From Synechococcus sp. ROS8604 (GTDB taxonomy: Bacteria > Cyanobacteriota > Cyanobacteriia > PCC-6307 > Cyanobiaceae), in assembly GCF_014279655.1 (NCBI RefSeq), contig NZ_CP047946.1, positions 1,612,001-1,676,000 on the forward strand: 64,000 nt of DNA, written 5' to 3'. The notes under the pieces were generated by a model, which was not told where the DNA came from, searched no databases, and was given only the letters and a program-made list of their open reading frames with translations. The position numbers were made by a program, and so were the translations under genes. The first letter of the stretch is position 1. Every line of letters starts with the position of its first letter. Positions 52,125 through 61,624 of the stretch are shown in pieces.

Positions 52125-53399
52125 ATGAACCAGGTCACGGCTCTGATTGATGCCAACAATTTCTACGCCTCGTGCGAGCAAAGCCTGGATCCAGCCCTGA
52201 TCGGCAGGCCAGTGGTGGTGCTCTCAAATAATGATGGCTGCATCGTGGCCCGTAGCGCGGAAGCACGCGCTCTTGGCATCGCCATGGGCACCCCCTATTT
52301 CAAAGCGAAGCGCCATCTGGAACAGCACAATGTTGTGATTCGCAGCTCGAATTACGCGCTCTACGCCGACATGAGTCAGCGGCTAATGAGTTTGCTGGAA
52401 AGCCAGGTTGAGGATTTGGAGATTTACTCCATTGATGAGGCGTTTGCCCGGCTGAACCGCCCCTCGGACGGAAATTTGCATCCATGGGCACAGCGGTTGC
52501 GAACCCTGGCTCGACGCAACCTCGGTTTACCCATTGCCATTGGTCTCGGGGCCAGCAAGGGACAGGCCAAGCTGGCCAACCGCCTGGCGAAAGTGGTGCC
52601 AGCCCACGCCGGACTCTTTGATCTTGGCTTGTGTCCTGATCCCGATCGCTGGCTGGAAACAATTTCCATTGAAGACGTCTGGGGCATCGGCCGCAAACTC
52701 GCCCTCTGGTGCCGAATGCGGGGAGTGGTCAACGCACGGGAGCTCCGTGATATGCCCAGTGGCTGCCTGCGCGCTAAGGCCGGCGTAGTGGGAGTTCGGC
52801 TGCAAAAAGAACTGCAAGGTCATGCCTGCCTACCGCTTGATCTCGACCCCTCTCCGAAGCAGGAAACCTGCGTAAGCCGCAGCTTCAGCCATCCGATTAC
52901 CAGCCTGGAAGAGCTCCGCGAAGCGATCGCCACCTATGTGGTGCGAGCAGCGGAAAAACTGCGCAAGCAACATCAACGCACAGCGGCTCTCACGATCTAC
53001 ACGCGCACGAGCCCATTCATTCCATCATTTTATAGCCGAGCTGCCAGCACCAGCCTCGATCTACCCAGCAACGACACGCGGGTGTTGTTAGCAGCTGCCT
53101 TACCTCTGGTGGAACGCATTTTTCAACCGCACCGTCCGCTGGCGAAGGCAGGTGTTCTGATGCAACACCTGCAGGGAATCGATCAACTGCAACAGCATCT
53201 ATGGGTGCCCTGTACGAAGGAAGAGCAGCAGAAACGGGAAAGCTTGATGGCAACGGTCGATCGTCTCAATCACCGCTATGGGCGAGGCACCGTGCAATGG
53301 GCCGCCTGCGGTCTGGATCCGAGCTGGGCCATGCGACGCGAACGGCTGGGTCGAGCCGCCACAACTCGCCTGAGCGACGTGCCTGTGGTGCAGGCATAA
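52125..53399 (+). CDS. umuC: UmuC-like Y-family DNA polymerase V subunit
   Basis: A 424-residue translesion DNA polymerase. Active-site motifs: ALIDANNFYASCEQ (first metal Asp), VVVLSNNDGCIVARS, and YSIDEAFARL (metal-binding Asp-Glu). The helix-hairpin-helix region (VWGIGRKLALWCRMRGVVNARELRD) and little-finger domain follow. With UmuD' it copies past DNA lesions at the cost of mutations. It is co-directional with umuD in an SOS operon. Confidence 0.94.
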   Translation: MNQVTALIDANNFYASCEQSLDPALIGRPVVVLSNNDGCIVARSAEARALGIAMGTPYFKAKRHLEQHNVVIRSSNYALYADMSQRLMSLLESQVEDLEIYSIDEAFARLNRPSDGNLHPWAQRLRTLARRNLGLPIAIGLGASKGQAKLANRLAKVVPAHAGLFDLGLCPDPDRWLETISIEDVWGIGRKLALWCRMRGVVNARELRDMPSGCLRAKAGVVGVRLQKELQGHACLPLDLDPSPKQETCVSRSFSHPITSLEELREAIATYVVRAAEKLRKQHQRTAALTIYTRTSPFIPSFYSRAASTSLDLPSNDTRVLLAAALPLVERIFQPHRPLAKAGVLMQHLQGIDQLQQHLWVPCTKEEQQKRESLMATVDRLNHRYGRGTVQWAACGLDPSWAMRRERLGRAATTRLSDVPVVQA

Positions 53400-53480
53400 A
53401 CAATGAATCTCTCAAAAAAATCCGAAAGAGCGCCGTTTTTCATCAACACCACAAACAAAGATCGAAGCCATTGGATTGAT

Positions 53481-54604
53481 TCAATGACCAGTCACCATAT
53501 CAGTCACAATCTGATTCCACTTCTTCTCTGGCATGTTCTTGAACATCCAATCACGAACCCAGCCTTTAAGATCACCATAAGTGGATACATCAAGGCCGCG
53601 TCGTGATTCCTTAATCACTGAATCTGCTGCATGCTTACGCACCACTTGGAACTCTTGAAATATGGCAGGAACTGAGCGACCAGAAGCCATCAAATCTGCA
53701 AGAAATGCAGCATCAGCAATCGCTGAGCAGGCTCCCATTCCGGCATAAGGACTGGTGGCATGGGCAGCATCACCAATCATCAAGACACGATCACGGTACC
53801 AAGGAGATAAGGCCAAAAGATCGCCAGCCTGCGTAGGCACCATTTGATCTTCATCAGTCCATTCCAGACAGGACTGGATCAGCTCAGGAAGAGGCTTCAT
53901 ACGCCTAAGAATCTGATCTTTTTTGGACTCAGTTGCACGAGGGATATAGTTTTTAAAAGCCACATACCAGCGGGTTTCACCATGCCCGAGATCAGCAACT
54001 CCTGCTTTCACCCCCGGCTGCCAAAACTCCATTTGAGTGTTCAATGGTAACAATGGAGGCCTTTGATTAATCACTGATATCCAACCACCAGAACCAAGCA
54101 TTCTGAGCTGAACTCCTGGATGAATAAACGTTCTAACAACACTATTAGAGCCATCACAGGCGATTAGAACATCACCTTGGTCCGAGCGACCATCAGCAAA
54201 AGTTGCGCTCGCCTGATCCTCAACACTAGAGACGGAACACATTCACTGCCAAGAATTAAATCATCACCGACCATTCTAGACAGCAATTCAGAAAGGCGAA
54301 ATCGATTAATTTCATAACTATCCGCTCCCTGCAATCGCGACATCGCACCGATTGGCATCTCACAGACAAATCTTCCCTTTCGACCATGGATCCGAAATGC
54401 TTCGAGGGGAGTGCCTACCCCATCAACAGGAACACCCAAGTCTTGCAAGATTTTGATCGCATAACTCCAAATCAGAAATCCTGTTTTCTGATTTGGAAAA
54501 TGATTATATCTTTCATGAACAGTGACAGGAATACCGTGCTTCTTAAGAGCTAAGGCAAGCGTGAGTCCAGCGATCCCTCCGCCTATGATCAATACCTTCA
54601 TCAT
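53481..54604 (-). pseudogene. FAD-dependent monooxygenase, frameshifted
   Basis: Two minus-strand frames together make one UbiH/zeaxanthin-epoxidase-like FAD monooxygenase. The first (about 54604 down to 54164) has the Rossmann motif VLIIGGGIAGLTLALAL; the second (54242 to 53481) has the FAD motif IGDAAHATSPYAGMGACSAIADA. They overlap by about 80 bases in different registers, with the break near 54225-54240, where ...GSECV joins ...SVEDQASATF. One lost or gained base explains this. The region is AT-rich and looks acquired. It could be a recent pseudogene or a base error; the second half has no good start of its own. Confidence 0.75.
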
Positions 54605-54900
54605 CAATCCCAGGAACTGGGCCCAGCAGGCAAACCAGCCAATCTGAGCATTTAAGAGAAATTTAGAGCATAAAAACATCCAAGATCAACATTAGCAACA
54701 ACAACTTAATACCTCCACCAGCAGCAGCTTCGACTACCCTGATGTTGTTCAAGCAAAGTGCCTATGGAAAGCCTCCTACGTCGCTGCCCAATCAGACGAT
54801 CATAATGCCAAACACACCGAATCAATTGGCAAAAAAACGATGATCTAAATGGCAACTCTAATGATCTTTCTTACCATACATACCAACGAATATTCAACAC
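54605..54900. other. Intergenic region
   Basis: AT-rich stretch of nearly 300 bases between the frameshifted monooxygenase and the next small gene. No gene, RNA or clear repeat was seen. Confidence 0.4.
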
Positions 54901-55203
54901 TTACAACGCATCTTGCAATAGCTGCACTTCTAATTCACGTCGACTCAGCAATAAAACCATGCGATATCCATGGCTGTTAAGACCTGTCTGTTCTCGCACA
55001 AGATCTGTGTGAGCTAGCGCCAGGCCACAGGTTTCAACAAATAAAACGGGAAGACTACCGGCATGACCACTCATGCCTTGAAGATCAAGAGCCTGACGAA
55101 CTGCTTGCTGTGCTTTCTCAGATCCCAATCGTTCCACAAAAGCAGGCCAGAGGTGGTTCACTGGCGTGTAGGTCGAGAAGTCAATCGTGGAATCAGCCAT
55201 CAA
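54901..55203 (-). CDS. Conserved hypothetical protein
   Basis: A 100-residue soluble protein: DSTIDFSTYTPVNHLWPAFVERLGSEKAQQAVRQALDLQGMSGHAG, then LPVLFVETCGLALAHTDLVREQTGLNSHGYRMVLLLSRRELEVQLLQDAL. It starts with ATG at 55203, overlapping the stop of the upstream gene by four bases, which supports both. Function unknown. Confidence 0.6.
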   Translation of the reverse strand: MMADSTIDFSTYTPVNHLWPAFVERLGSEKAQQAVRQALDLQGMSGHAGSLPVLFVETCGLALAHTDLVREQTGLNSHGYRMVLLLSRRELEVQLLQDAL

Positions 55204-55481
55204 ACGGGCAATTGCTCAATCGCGACTGCAATCATCTGAGGCGTCACCGTAATCACTTCAAGGGCATCCTGATTGTCAAGATAGGAATCAAAGGATGCGA
55301 AACGCTCAATACAGGGTTTAGCACCCTCGACAGCACACGCCTCGATCCAATCATTATTTTCAGGCTTCACCACCACAAAGGACTGAAGGGCTTCATCGAG
55401 ATCGCCACCATCGCCGATTCCTTCTCCATGCCAGATCGCTTCAAAAAATTCAGACATCGCTGAGGAGAGCTGTTCATCCAT
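55200..55481 (-). CDS. Conserved hypothetical protein
   Basis: A 93-residue acidic protein (MDEQLSSAMSEFFEAIWHGEGIGDGGDLDEALQSFVVVKPENNDWIEACAVEG..., ending MIAVAIEQLPV). The ATG at 55481 gives a compact protein; the longer frame adds unlikely residues. Coupled by ATGA with the gene at 54901. Pair of small proteins of unknown role. Confidence 0.6.
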   Translation of the reverse strand: MDEQLSSAMSEFFEAIWHGEGIGDGGDLDEALQSFVVVKPENNDWIEACAVEGAKPCIERFASFDSYLDNQDALEVITVTPQMIAVAIEQLPV

Positions 55482-55754
55482 TATTAGCCATGCAAGATTT
55501 CGAGGACTGTTGCAAGCTCTACGCAAGCGCAAACGCCATGGCGTGTGGTAACAGGCCCTGAGATCAGAGCTGCCGCAGCTGTTAGCGCATCGAGCTGAGT
55601 CACCCCAACAAGCGAGTTTGTGCGGCTCCAGGCTTGAAGAGAACTGGTCGCTTGCCCATCGCAATGACAAGATCAAATTAGTCTTTCACTGATTCCACCA
55701 ATCCACCAAAATAGTTTGCACTAGGTTTTAGATAGAAGCAAAAAAGATTGCCAA

Positions 55755-55781
55755 ATAAAAAGCCCTGCTACCTGCAGGGCC
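55755..55781 (-). terminator. Rho-independent terminator of the small secreted gene
   Basis: Minus-strand stem GCCCTG / CAGGGC followed by TTTTTATTT, about 50 bases after the stop at 55828. Confidence 0.75.
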
Positions 55782-55827
55782 AAAAAGACTGTCACTCGTT
55801 TATGCAGAACCAGTCTGTGCGGGCGTT

Positions 55828-56028
55828 TTATCGCTGGGTCTTCTGGTAAGCCTCCACAGCTCTAGCGATGCAGTCTTCGTCGGATTGAGTTGCTTCACTG
55901 TTTCCAGCTACAGCTGCGTTGCAGTTCTGAGTGATATGGCTCATGACTGAGTCAGGCACCCCAGGAGCAGCTGTAACAGCAATGGGTGCTGCAAGAGCAA
56001 CAACGAGTGTGGCGAGCGCAGTTTTCAT
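55828..56028 (-). CDS. Small secreted protein, hypothetical
   Basis: A 66-residue protein with a signal peptide (MKTALATLVVALAAPIAVTAA) and a short mature part with two cysteines (SHITQNCNAAVAG, SDEDCIARAVEAYQKTQR). A disulphide is possible. It has its own terminator, which supports expression. No function known. Confidence 0.6.
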   Translation of the reverse strand: MKTALATLVVALAAPIAVTAAPGVPDSVMSHITQNCNAAVAGNSEATQSDEDCIARAVEAYQKTQR

Positions 56029-56245
56029 TGGGCTTAAAAAACACCCTCAATGTCTAGCTGCAAAAAAACACTGCGGCATCATCGAGAAGGCCAAACGGAG
56101 GGTTCTCCGTCTCTGGTTGCCATCTTGAACACGCCGTCGAATCAAATGGCACATGTTCGCAATGAACCACTCGCGTTCCTCAAGGGACGAGGAACCCTGA
56201 TGTTGCGAAATCAAGACATAGAGGTGCTGGGCTAGCGCCAATCCA

Positions 56246-58327
56246 TCAAGCCGCAGGAGGAATGGATTCAGGGGGATTAGCAACAGCAACCTCATAACCA
56301 GCACAACGTTGTTGATCAAGATGCTGAATATGCTTCCTCTCGGAGTAATACAGCTCTTGCAATCGAAGTGCATCAGCATTCAATTGTTCAAACATCTCCT
56401 GAATACGACCTTCCATATCCACTGCCTCTGCCGTCGCTGTCTGGTCTTGCTCATTAGCAATGAGTGAAGCAATGCACCGTTCCAAAGTCTCAAGCCGTTG
56501 ACCACCCCAGGCTTCCAGCAGGTGACGGCAGCGTTTATGGCTTTTCTGTCGTTCCAAAATCGCCGCGGTGCCTCGCAAAACATCCATAGGACGCGCCAAC
56601 GCCAAACGCTGTAGCTCAGCGGGTTCCAAAAGTGGCGTCAACCTGGCGACCAAGGCACTGTTTTCCAGCAACAGCTGATCGGTGAGCAAACGGGGTAGAT
56701 CAAGGTCGGACAACTCATGACCAGGATCCGTCCCCCGACTGATTGCCTCCAACCGACCGGAGCCGATGTTGCCTTCCTCAAGATCGGTGATCGCAGACCA
56801 CAACAGACGGTGGTGCTGAAGGGCAAAGTCTTCCAACTCCCGTTGGCGTAATTCGCAACGCACCTGGGAGCGATGCATCGGACAATGCAAGTAAATACGC
56901 AGGATCTCGGCTTCACAACGCTCTCGCTGGCTGACTTCACCAGCCTTTTCATGCCGGGCTGAACGTCCATGCCAGCGCTGACCTTGCACCTGTTGGCGCA
57001 AGTCCTGCTCCAACTGCAACGCCAAACGGCCTTGACCACCGCTTAACCGCTCCGCAACTTGCTGGAGGTAGTGCGTGCGGATTGCAGATTGAGGCAGCTT
57101 GCCTAACAGCTCCACCAACCCGCTAACGGCTTGTTGGAACTGATCAGCCTTGGTCAGATCACGGTCTTCCAGCACCTGTTCGATCTGCCAATCGAGCCAA
57201 AGCGGGGCCTGATCAAGCAGGGCGCGATAGTCCCCAGCGCCGTGATCCTTGAGGTACTCATCTGGATCCTTCCCAGAGGGTGTGTGGAGCACTCGCAACT
57301 CCAGCTGTCCTTGAAGCGCAAGCTGCTCCACCTCACCGATCGCCCTGTTGGCAGCGCGGATTCCGGCACGGTCAGCATCAAAATTGAGAACGATGCGTTT
57401 GCCATCACTACATCGGCACAGTTGGGTGATCTGTTGACTGCTGAGGGCGGTACCAAGCGAAGCCACAGAGTTGGTGATTCCCGCCGCATGCAAGGCAATG
57501 ACATCGAAATAACCCTCCACCACCACCGCTCGATCGTCCTTGCGGATCGCATTAGCCGCCTGATCAAGCCCGAAGAGGTGCTTGCCTTTTTCAAAGACCT
57601 CTGTTTCCGGAGAATTCAGGTACTTGGGATCGCTGCCATCAAGGCTTCGACCGCCAAAACCGATGACCCGACCCTGCCGATCGCGAATCGGAACGATGAC
57701 ACGGCCACGGAAGCGGTCATAAAACCCGTTGCCGCCTTTCCGTGGAACAACCAGGCCCGCTGACTCAAGCAGCTCTGGCGATAACCCCTCTACGTGTTGG
57801 AGATGCTTGAGCAAACCATCCCACTGATCAGGGGCATAGCCGAGCTCAAAGGTCTCCATCGTGGCTTCGCTCAAGCCACGTTGATCGCGCAGGTAAGCCA
57901 GGGCATCGGCGCCCGATGCACTCTTGAGCTGACTGCGAAACCAACCTGAGGCGAGCGCCAGGGCACGATGTAAATGGTCACGCCGTGACAGTTGTTGACG
58001 GAGACGCTCCTGTTGAGGACCATCAACCGTTTCCACCGGCAGTTGATACCGGCGCGCCAAATCCAGAACAACGTCGCTGAAGCTCTGCCGTTGAAACTCC
58101 ATCAAAAACTTGATGGAATTGCCACCGGCTCCGCAGGAGAAACAGTAATAAAACTGCTTCTGCGGCGATACCGTCATCGACGGCTTGCTGTCGTCATGAA
58201 ACGGGCAAACACCAACGAATTCCCGTCCCTTTTTTTTGAGCACCACGTGCTCACCCACCACATCAACGATGTCGGCGCGCTCTTTAACGGCGTCAATGGT
58301 GCGGGGGTGTAGACGGGGCATCGCCAT
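56246..58327 (-). CDS. dnaG: DNA primase
   Basis: A 693-residue primase that makes RNA primers at the replication fork. The CHC2 zinc finger (C41, H44, C62, C65: VCPFHDDSKPS, YYCFSCGAGG), the TOPRIM core (VVVEGYFDVIALHAAGI, LNFDADRAGIRAA) and the long C-terminal DnaB-binding region are present. The start at the first M or at MPRLHPRTID (two codons later) is equally good. No rpoD or rpsU is next to it. Confidence 0.95.
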   Translation of the reverse strand: MAMPRLHPRTIDAVKERADIVDVVGEHVVLKKKGREFVGVCPFHDDSKPSMTVSPQKQFYYCFSCGAGGNSIKFLMEFQRQSFSDVVLDLARRYQLPVETVDGPQQERLRQQLSRRDHLHRALALASGWFRSQLKSASGADALAYLRDQRGLSEATMETFELGYAPDQWDGLLKHLQHVEGLSPELLESAGLVVPRKGGNGFYDRFRGRVIVPIRDRQGRVIGFGGRSLDGSDPKYLNSPETEVFEKGKHLFGLDQAANAIRKDDRAVVVEGYFDVIALHAAGITNSVASLGTALSSQQITQLCRCSDGKRIVLNFDADRAGIRAANRAIGEVEQLALQGQLELRVLHTPSGKDPDEYLKDHGAGDYRALLDQAPLWLDWQIEQVLEDRDLTKADQFQQAVSGLVELLGKLPQSAIRTHYLQQVAERLSGGQGRLALQLEQDLRQQVQGQRWHGRSARHEKAGEVSQRERCEAEILRIYLHCPMHRSQVRCELRQRELEDFALQHHRLLWSAITDLEEGNIGSGRLEAISRGTDPGHELSDLDLPRLLTDQLLLENSALVARLTPLLEPAELQRLALARPMDVLRGTAAILERQKSHKRCRHLLEAWGGQRLETLERCIASLIANEQDQTATAEAVDMEGRIQEMFEQLNADALRLQELYYSERKHIQHLDQQRCAGYEVAVANPPESIPPAA

Positions 58328-58348
58328 GTCTCCATTCTGCGAGCCCCA

Positions 58349-59323
58349 ATGCCGTTTTGGCTGTTCATGCGTGATGCGCCATGGTTGGCAGGTGTCGTCG
58401 AAACCACCATGCAGGGGCTGTTAGGCGCGATACGAGGCAGTCAATCTTCGAAAGAGTGGCGAGCCTGCGGTGCCCTGATCGCCTGTGCGTTGGCGTTCAG
58501 TTTGATGACCGTTTGCGTGAAACACCTTGGGGGACGGCTGCCAGTGGCAGAAGTCGTGCTGGTGCGCTCCCTGATCAGCATTGCCATCACCATGGCGATG
58601 CTGCGTCGTCTCAAGGTCTCGCCCTGGGGCGAACAACGTGGGTTGTTGTTGATCCGTGGAGGATTAGGGACCGCCGCGTTGTTGTGTTTCTTTGAGGCCC
58701 TCGCTCGGCTTCCACTCGCGGCAGCAACCCTGCTGCAATACACCTACCCAACGCTGACGGCACTAGCTGCATGGTTGCTATTAGGCGAGCCGATCCGACG
58801 CCGAATCGGCATCGCTGTGTTGCTAGGCCTAGTAGGGGTCACATTGGTGGTGCAGCCGGAATGGGTCGGGGGCACGATGGGAAGCCTGCCCGCCATGGCG
58901 GCACTGATTGGCCTCGGTGGTGCGTTGCTGACGGCACTGGCTTACGTGAGTGTGCGCCAGCTATCGGTTCAAGAGCACCCTCTAGTGATCGTCTTTTACT
59001 TTCCCCTGGTGTCTGTACCTGCAACGCTGCCCTTGCTATGGGGCCAAGCCACGCTGTGGCCCAATCCAACGGAATGGCTCTGGCTGATCGGGGTTGGATT
59101 GTTCACTCAGATCGGACAGATCTGGTTAACAGAAGGCCTATCCGCCCTGCCTGCAGCCCGCGCCACCTCGATTAATTACGTCCAAGTGGTATTTGCATCC
59201 CTGTGGGGCGTGTTGTTTTTTGCTGAGCCGATTACGAGCGCTGTAGTGCTTGGAGCCTTGTGCGTCTTGGGGGCAACGTTGATCAGCCTGAGCGCCAGGA
59301 CGGCTCGAAAAGCAGAAGCCTGA
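58349..59323 (+). CDS. EamA/DMT-family permease
   Basis: A 324-residue drug/metabolite transporter with about ten membrane segments in two EamA halves (CALAFSLMTVCVKHLGGRLPVAEVVLVRSL; FFEALARLPLAAATLLQYTYPTLTALAAWLLLGEP; later WLTEGLSALPAARATSINYVQVVFASLWGVLFFAEP). Substrate unknown; S-adenosylmethionine or amino acid export are known for relatives. The N-terminal start is uncertain: the first 35 residues precede the first helix. Divergent from dnaG with only 21 bases between. Confidence 0.8.
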   Translation: MPFWLFMRDAPWLAGVVETTMQGLLGAIRGSQSSKEWRACGALIACALAFSLMTVCVKHLGGRLPVAEVVLVRSLISIAITMAMLRRLKVSPWGEQRGLLLIRGGLGTAALLCFFEALARLPLAAATLLQYTYPTLTALAAWLLLGEPIRRRIGIAVLLGLVGVTLVVQPEWVGGTMGSLPAMAALIGLGGALLTALAYVSVRQLSVQEHPLVIVFYFPLVSVPATLPLLWGQATLWPNPTEWLWLIGVGLFTQIGQIWLTEGLSALPAARATSINYVQVVFASLWGVLFFAEPITSAVVLGALCVLGATLISLSARTARKAEA

Positions 59324-59347
59324 AGCCTTTCGAACCCGGAATCAGAG

Positions 59348-59782
59348 CTAATCAATCGGCAAAGGATGGGTCATCCAATCCTGAGAGGTCCCATCACTCG
59401 AACCAACCGGTTGGGCTAGACGCCAGCTTTGGCCCCGTTCACCTCGCTCTAAAAAGAGCTCAAAAGGACTATCTACACGCACGGAATCAGAGGGAAGTCT
59501 CCAATCGAATCGCCCAGTGAGATGGATTCCACGTTGCTCACCGAGCCGGATCGATTCCTGCTCTTCCACGCGCACACGACTCACTTCAGGCACACCAACG
59601 GGCTCTAACTCCAGGGAGCGAGCAATCGCTGTTTGGGTTAATTGAATTTGAAGCCCCAGCGCTTTCAGCAACACACCACGTGGAGGTTGATCGGATGGTC
59701 CACATCCGGTTAATCCAAGGTTCAGTAGCAACACCATGCAAACAACGAAAAAACCTTGCGTGCAGCGCTTGAGCGCTGTCAT
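59348..59782 (-). CDS. Lipoprotein, conserved hypothetical
   Basis: A 144-residue lipoprotein. The signal (TALKRCTQGFFVVCMVLLLNLGLTGC) ends in lipobox LTGC. The mature part shows beta-strand content (ESIRLGEQRGIHLTGRFDWRLPSDSVRVDSPFELFLERG). ATG at 59782 puts the signal at the N-terminus. Similar lipoproteins are recalled from marine cyanobacteria, with no known role. Confidence 0.65.
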   Translation of the reverse strand: MTALKRCTQGFFVVCMVLLLNLGLTGCGPSDQPPRGVLLKALGLQIQLTQTAIARSLELEPVGVPEVSRVRVEEQESIRLGEQRGIHLTGRFDWRLPSDSVRVDSPFELFLERGERGQSWRLAQPVGSSDGTSQDWMTHPLPID

Positions 59783-59986
59783 CCAAACATTCAGGCTTGG
59801 CAGGACAGGCAGCATGAGCAGTTGGGGGTGTTCCGTAACCACGGCATAACTTCGCAGTCCTGCCAATTAATACAGAGCACGATAGTTGCCAATTGGATCA
59901 CTATTGATGGCCATAGAGCAGTGGCGGAGCATAAAAAATCCGCACGAGGCGGACGAATGCTGAATCATTGCTGAGACAAGACCCAA

Positions 59987-60256
59987 TTACTTTTTCTTGG
60001 CAATCCGTACAGATTGAGGATTGAGAGGGCAGGCCAAGGCGTGAAACGGTTTGTGATGACCTTCAAAAATCAAACTCCCCATCGGTTGAGCATGAGCGGT
60101 ATGGATTTCCATGAGCGAAAGTTTGGCTGCATTCGTTCTACAAACTCGTTGAGCAAGCTGCGATAGGTACAACCGCCCATCCATGCGGTTGCGGGACCAC
60201 TCTGACAAGGCTGATCGGAGGCTGGAATCAGGAAAAGAGCAATGGTCAGAGGGCAT
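59987..60256 (-). CDS. Hypothetical protein
   Basis: An 89-residue basic frame with cysteines (CRTNAAKLSLMEIHTAHAQP, FHALACPLNPQSVRIAKKK). The core RLYLSQLAQRVCRTNAAKL may start at 60184. Coding is plausible but not strongly supported. Confidence 0.35.
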   Translation of the reverse strand: MPSDHCSFPDSSLRSALSEWSRNRMDGRLYLSQLAQRVCRTNAAKLSLMEIHTAHAQPMGSLIFEGHHKPFHALACPLNPQSVRIAKKK

Positions 60257-60935
60257 CTAGGGGAACCAATCAAGACACCACCGCTACACAAGAGAGATGC
60301 ATGTTTGACCGGTTTTCATGATCGCGATGGATTCAGTTTTGCCGTGTTGATGCCTTTCTTCAACAAAACATCGATCAACACTTGTCTGTAGCCATGCGCT
60401 GAATCGTCTAGCTGATGAGGCACGCCATTCCTAATTTCGGTGGTTTCTGCTGTGAAGGCAATGCGCCTTTACACCGATGGCAACGCTGCACGGCTACCGC
60501 AAACTATGGGCATCGAGATCGGAGGCGCTTTGACAGACGACACTCCACCTGAGTTATCAGCAGAAGCAAGCTGACTTCAGGTCCCTGCTCCAACAGTCTC
60601 AACAAGACGTGGGTTGTTCCTTTGGTAGGCAATGCCTTGCGCGCCACGCCAATCGATGCTCCAACTGCACCGTCCTAGGTGCCCCAAGGAGAAAACGACC
60701 CCACACCTAGAGCCCCGGCCCCAGGTGATCCTGCAGACAGTCGCTTCGCACCAATCTTTCAGTTCACTGTTTTCGATACGAGGTTCAGGCTTCCGCGATA
60801 CAGATTCACTGATTAATGGTCTGCGATATGCATAAACGAGCGAGTTAGGCCGTCTTTCCTATCTGGGAGGGGCGGCCTCTCTTCATGGATGAGCCGTGGT
60901 GATCAACAGCTGGATCCAGGTCTCTGATGCGCAGC
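60257..60935. other. Intergenic region with decayed or short frames
   Basis: Nearly 680 bases without a convincing gene. A 37-codon frame at 60461-60574 (MRLYTDGNAARLPQTMG...) and a 67-codon frame at 60632-60835 are open but show no family pattern. The region may hold gene remains or an unrecognised small RNA. Confidence 0.4.
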
Positions 60936-61331
60936 TTATCCCCCCCTTCGTTCTCCGAGCACGAAAGGGTTGTAGGCGATCGAAATGCCGAACTCTTCAG
61001 CAAATTCAACCACCCTGCACCAGGCGCGGGCGGTCTGAACAGGGCGATCATTCGAGGGCCTCATGATTCCAGTGAGAATCACAGGAGCCTTTCCGGTCTG
61101 CAATGACATCTCCAATAACTCCCAACCCACATCGGCCTGAATGGCATCGGCTCGGTACGTAGGAGCAACATCGAGGGACCCCACGAAAAATCGCTTCAGA
61201 CTGGTATCCCAAGCGTAAGAAATGTCATAACGAGCCAAAAGATCAGCGGCTACAGCCCAGGACGAATCCAGTCGTAGCCAGTGGCGGTCCAATGCAGATA
61301 CATCCTGGCGGCCATGCAGATTGCATCCCAT
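60936..61331 (-). CDS. Conserved hypothetical protein
   Basis: About 131 residues from ATG at 61331 (MGCNLHGRQDVSALDRHWLRLDSSWAVAADLLARYDISYAWDTSLKRFFVGSLDVAP..., ending FVLGERRGG). It has a mixed alpha/beta look with evenly spaced aromatic residues, suggesting a folded protein. A longer start at 61430 is possible. No motif is recognised. Confidence 0.5.
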   Translation of the reverse strand: MGCNLHGRQDVSALDRHWLRLDSSWAVAADLLARYDISYAWDTSLKRFFVGSLDVAPTYRADAIQADVGWELLEMSLQTGKAPVILTGIMRPSNDRPVQTARAWCRVVEFAEEFGISIAYNPFVLGERRGG

Positions 61332-61423
61332 CCGTTCAACTCTGACAAGCAGGGACGCTCCGCCAATGTCTCTGCGTTCTTTCTCAGTCTTCAGCAGGGT
61401 GTGTATCGCTACAAACAAAACCA

Positions 61424-61492
61424 TGGACATGCAAGATCCTTTGCGCAGCGGCGTCGAGCTGCTGACAAAAGGGAGAGCACGAGCGGCCTGAG
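61424..61492 (+). CDS. Possible 22-residue microprotein before a terminator
   Basis: A very short plus-strand frame (MDMQDPLRSGVELLTKGRARAA) ends inside the first arm of the terminator at 61479. It is offered only because the terminator has no other plus-strand gene. Confidence 0.2.
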
Positions 61493-61510
61493 AAACCGCT
61501 CGTTTTTTTG
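61479..61510 (+). terminator. Rho-independent terminator, plus strand, without an obvious gene
   Basis: Stem ACGAGCGG / CCGCTCGT with a 9-base loop and a T7 tail. The minus-strand reading has no T-run. It implies a plus-strand transcript across 61300-61480. Confidence 0.75.
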
Positions 61511-61624
61511 GCCTGTTTTTTTAGGGTAAAGATGGCTGACTAACAGAAGCCGATGGGACAGGTTTCTAAGCATCAACGAAACGACTGACAGGCCTTTACA
61601 TCACACCAAAAAGGAACGGTGAAA

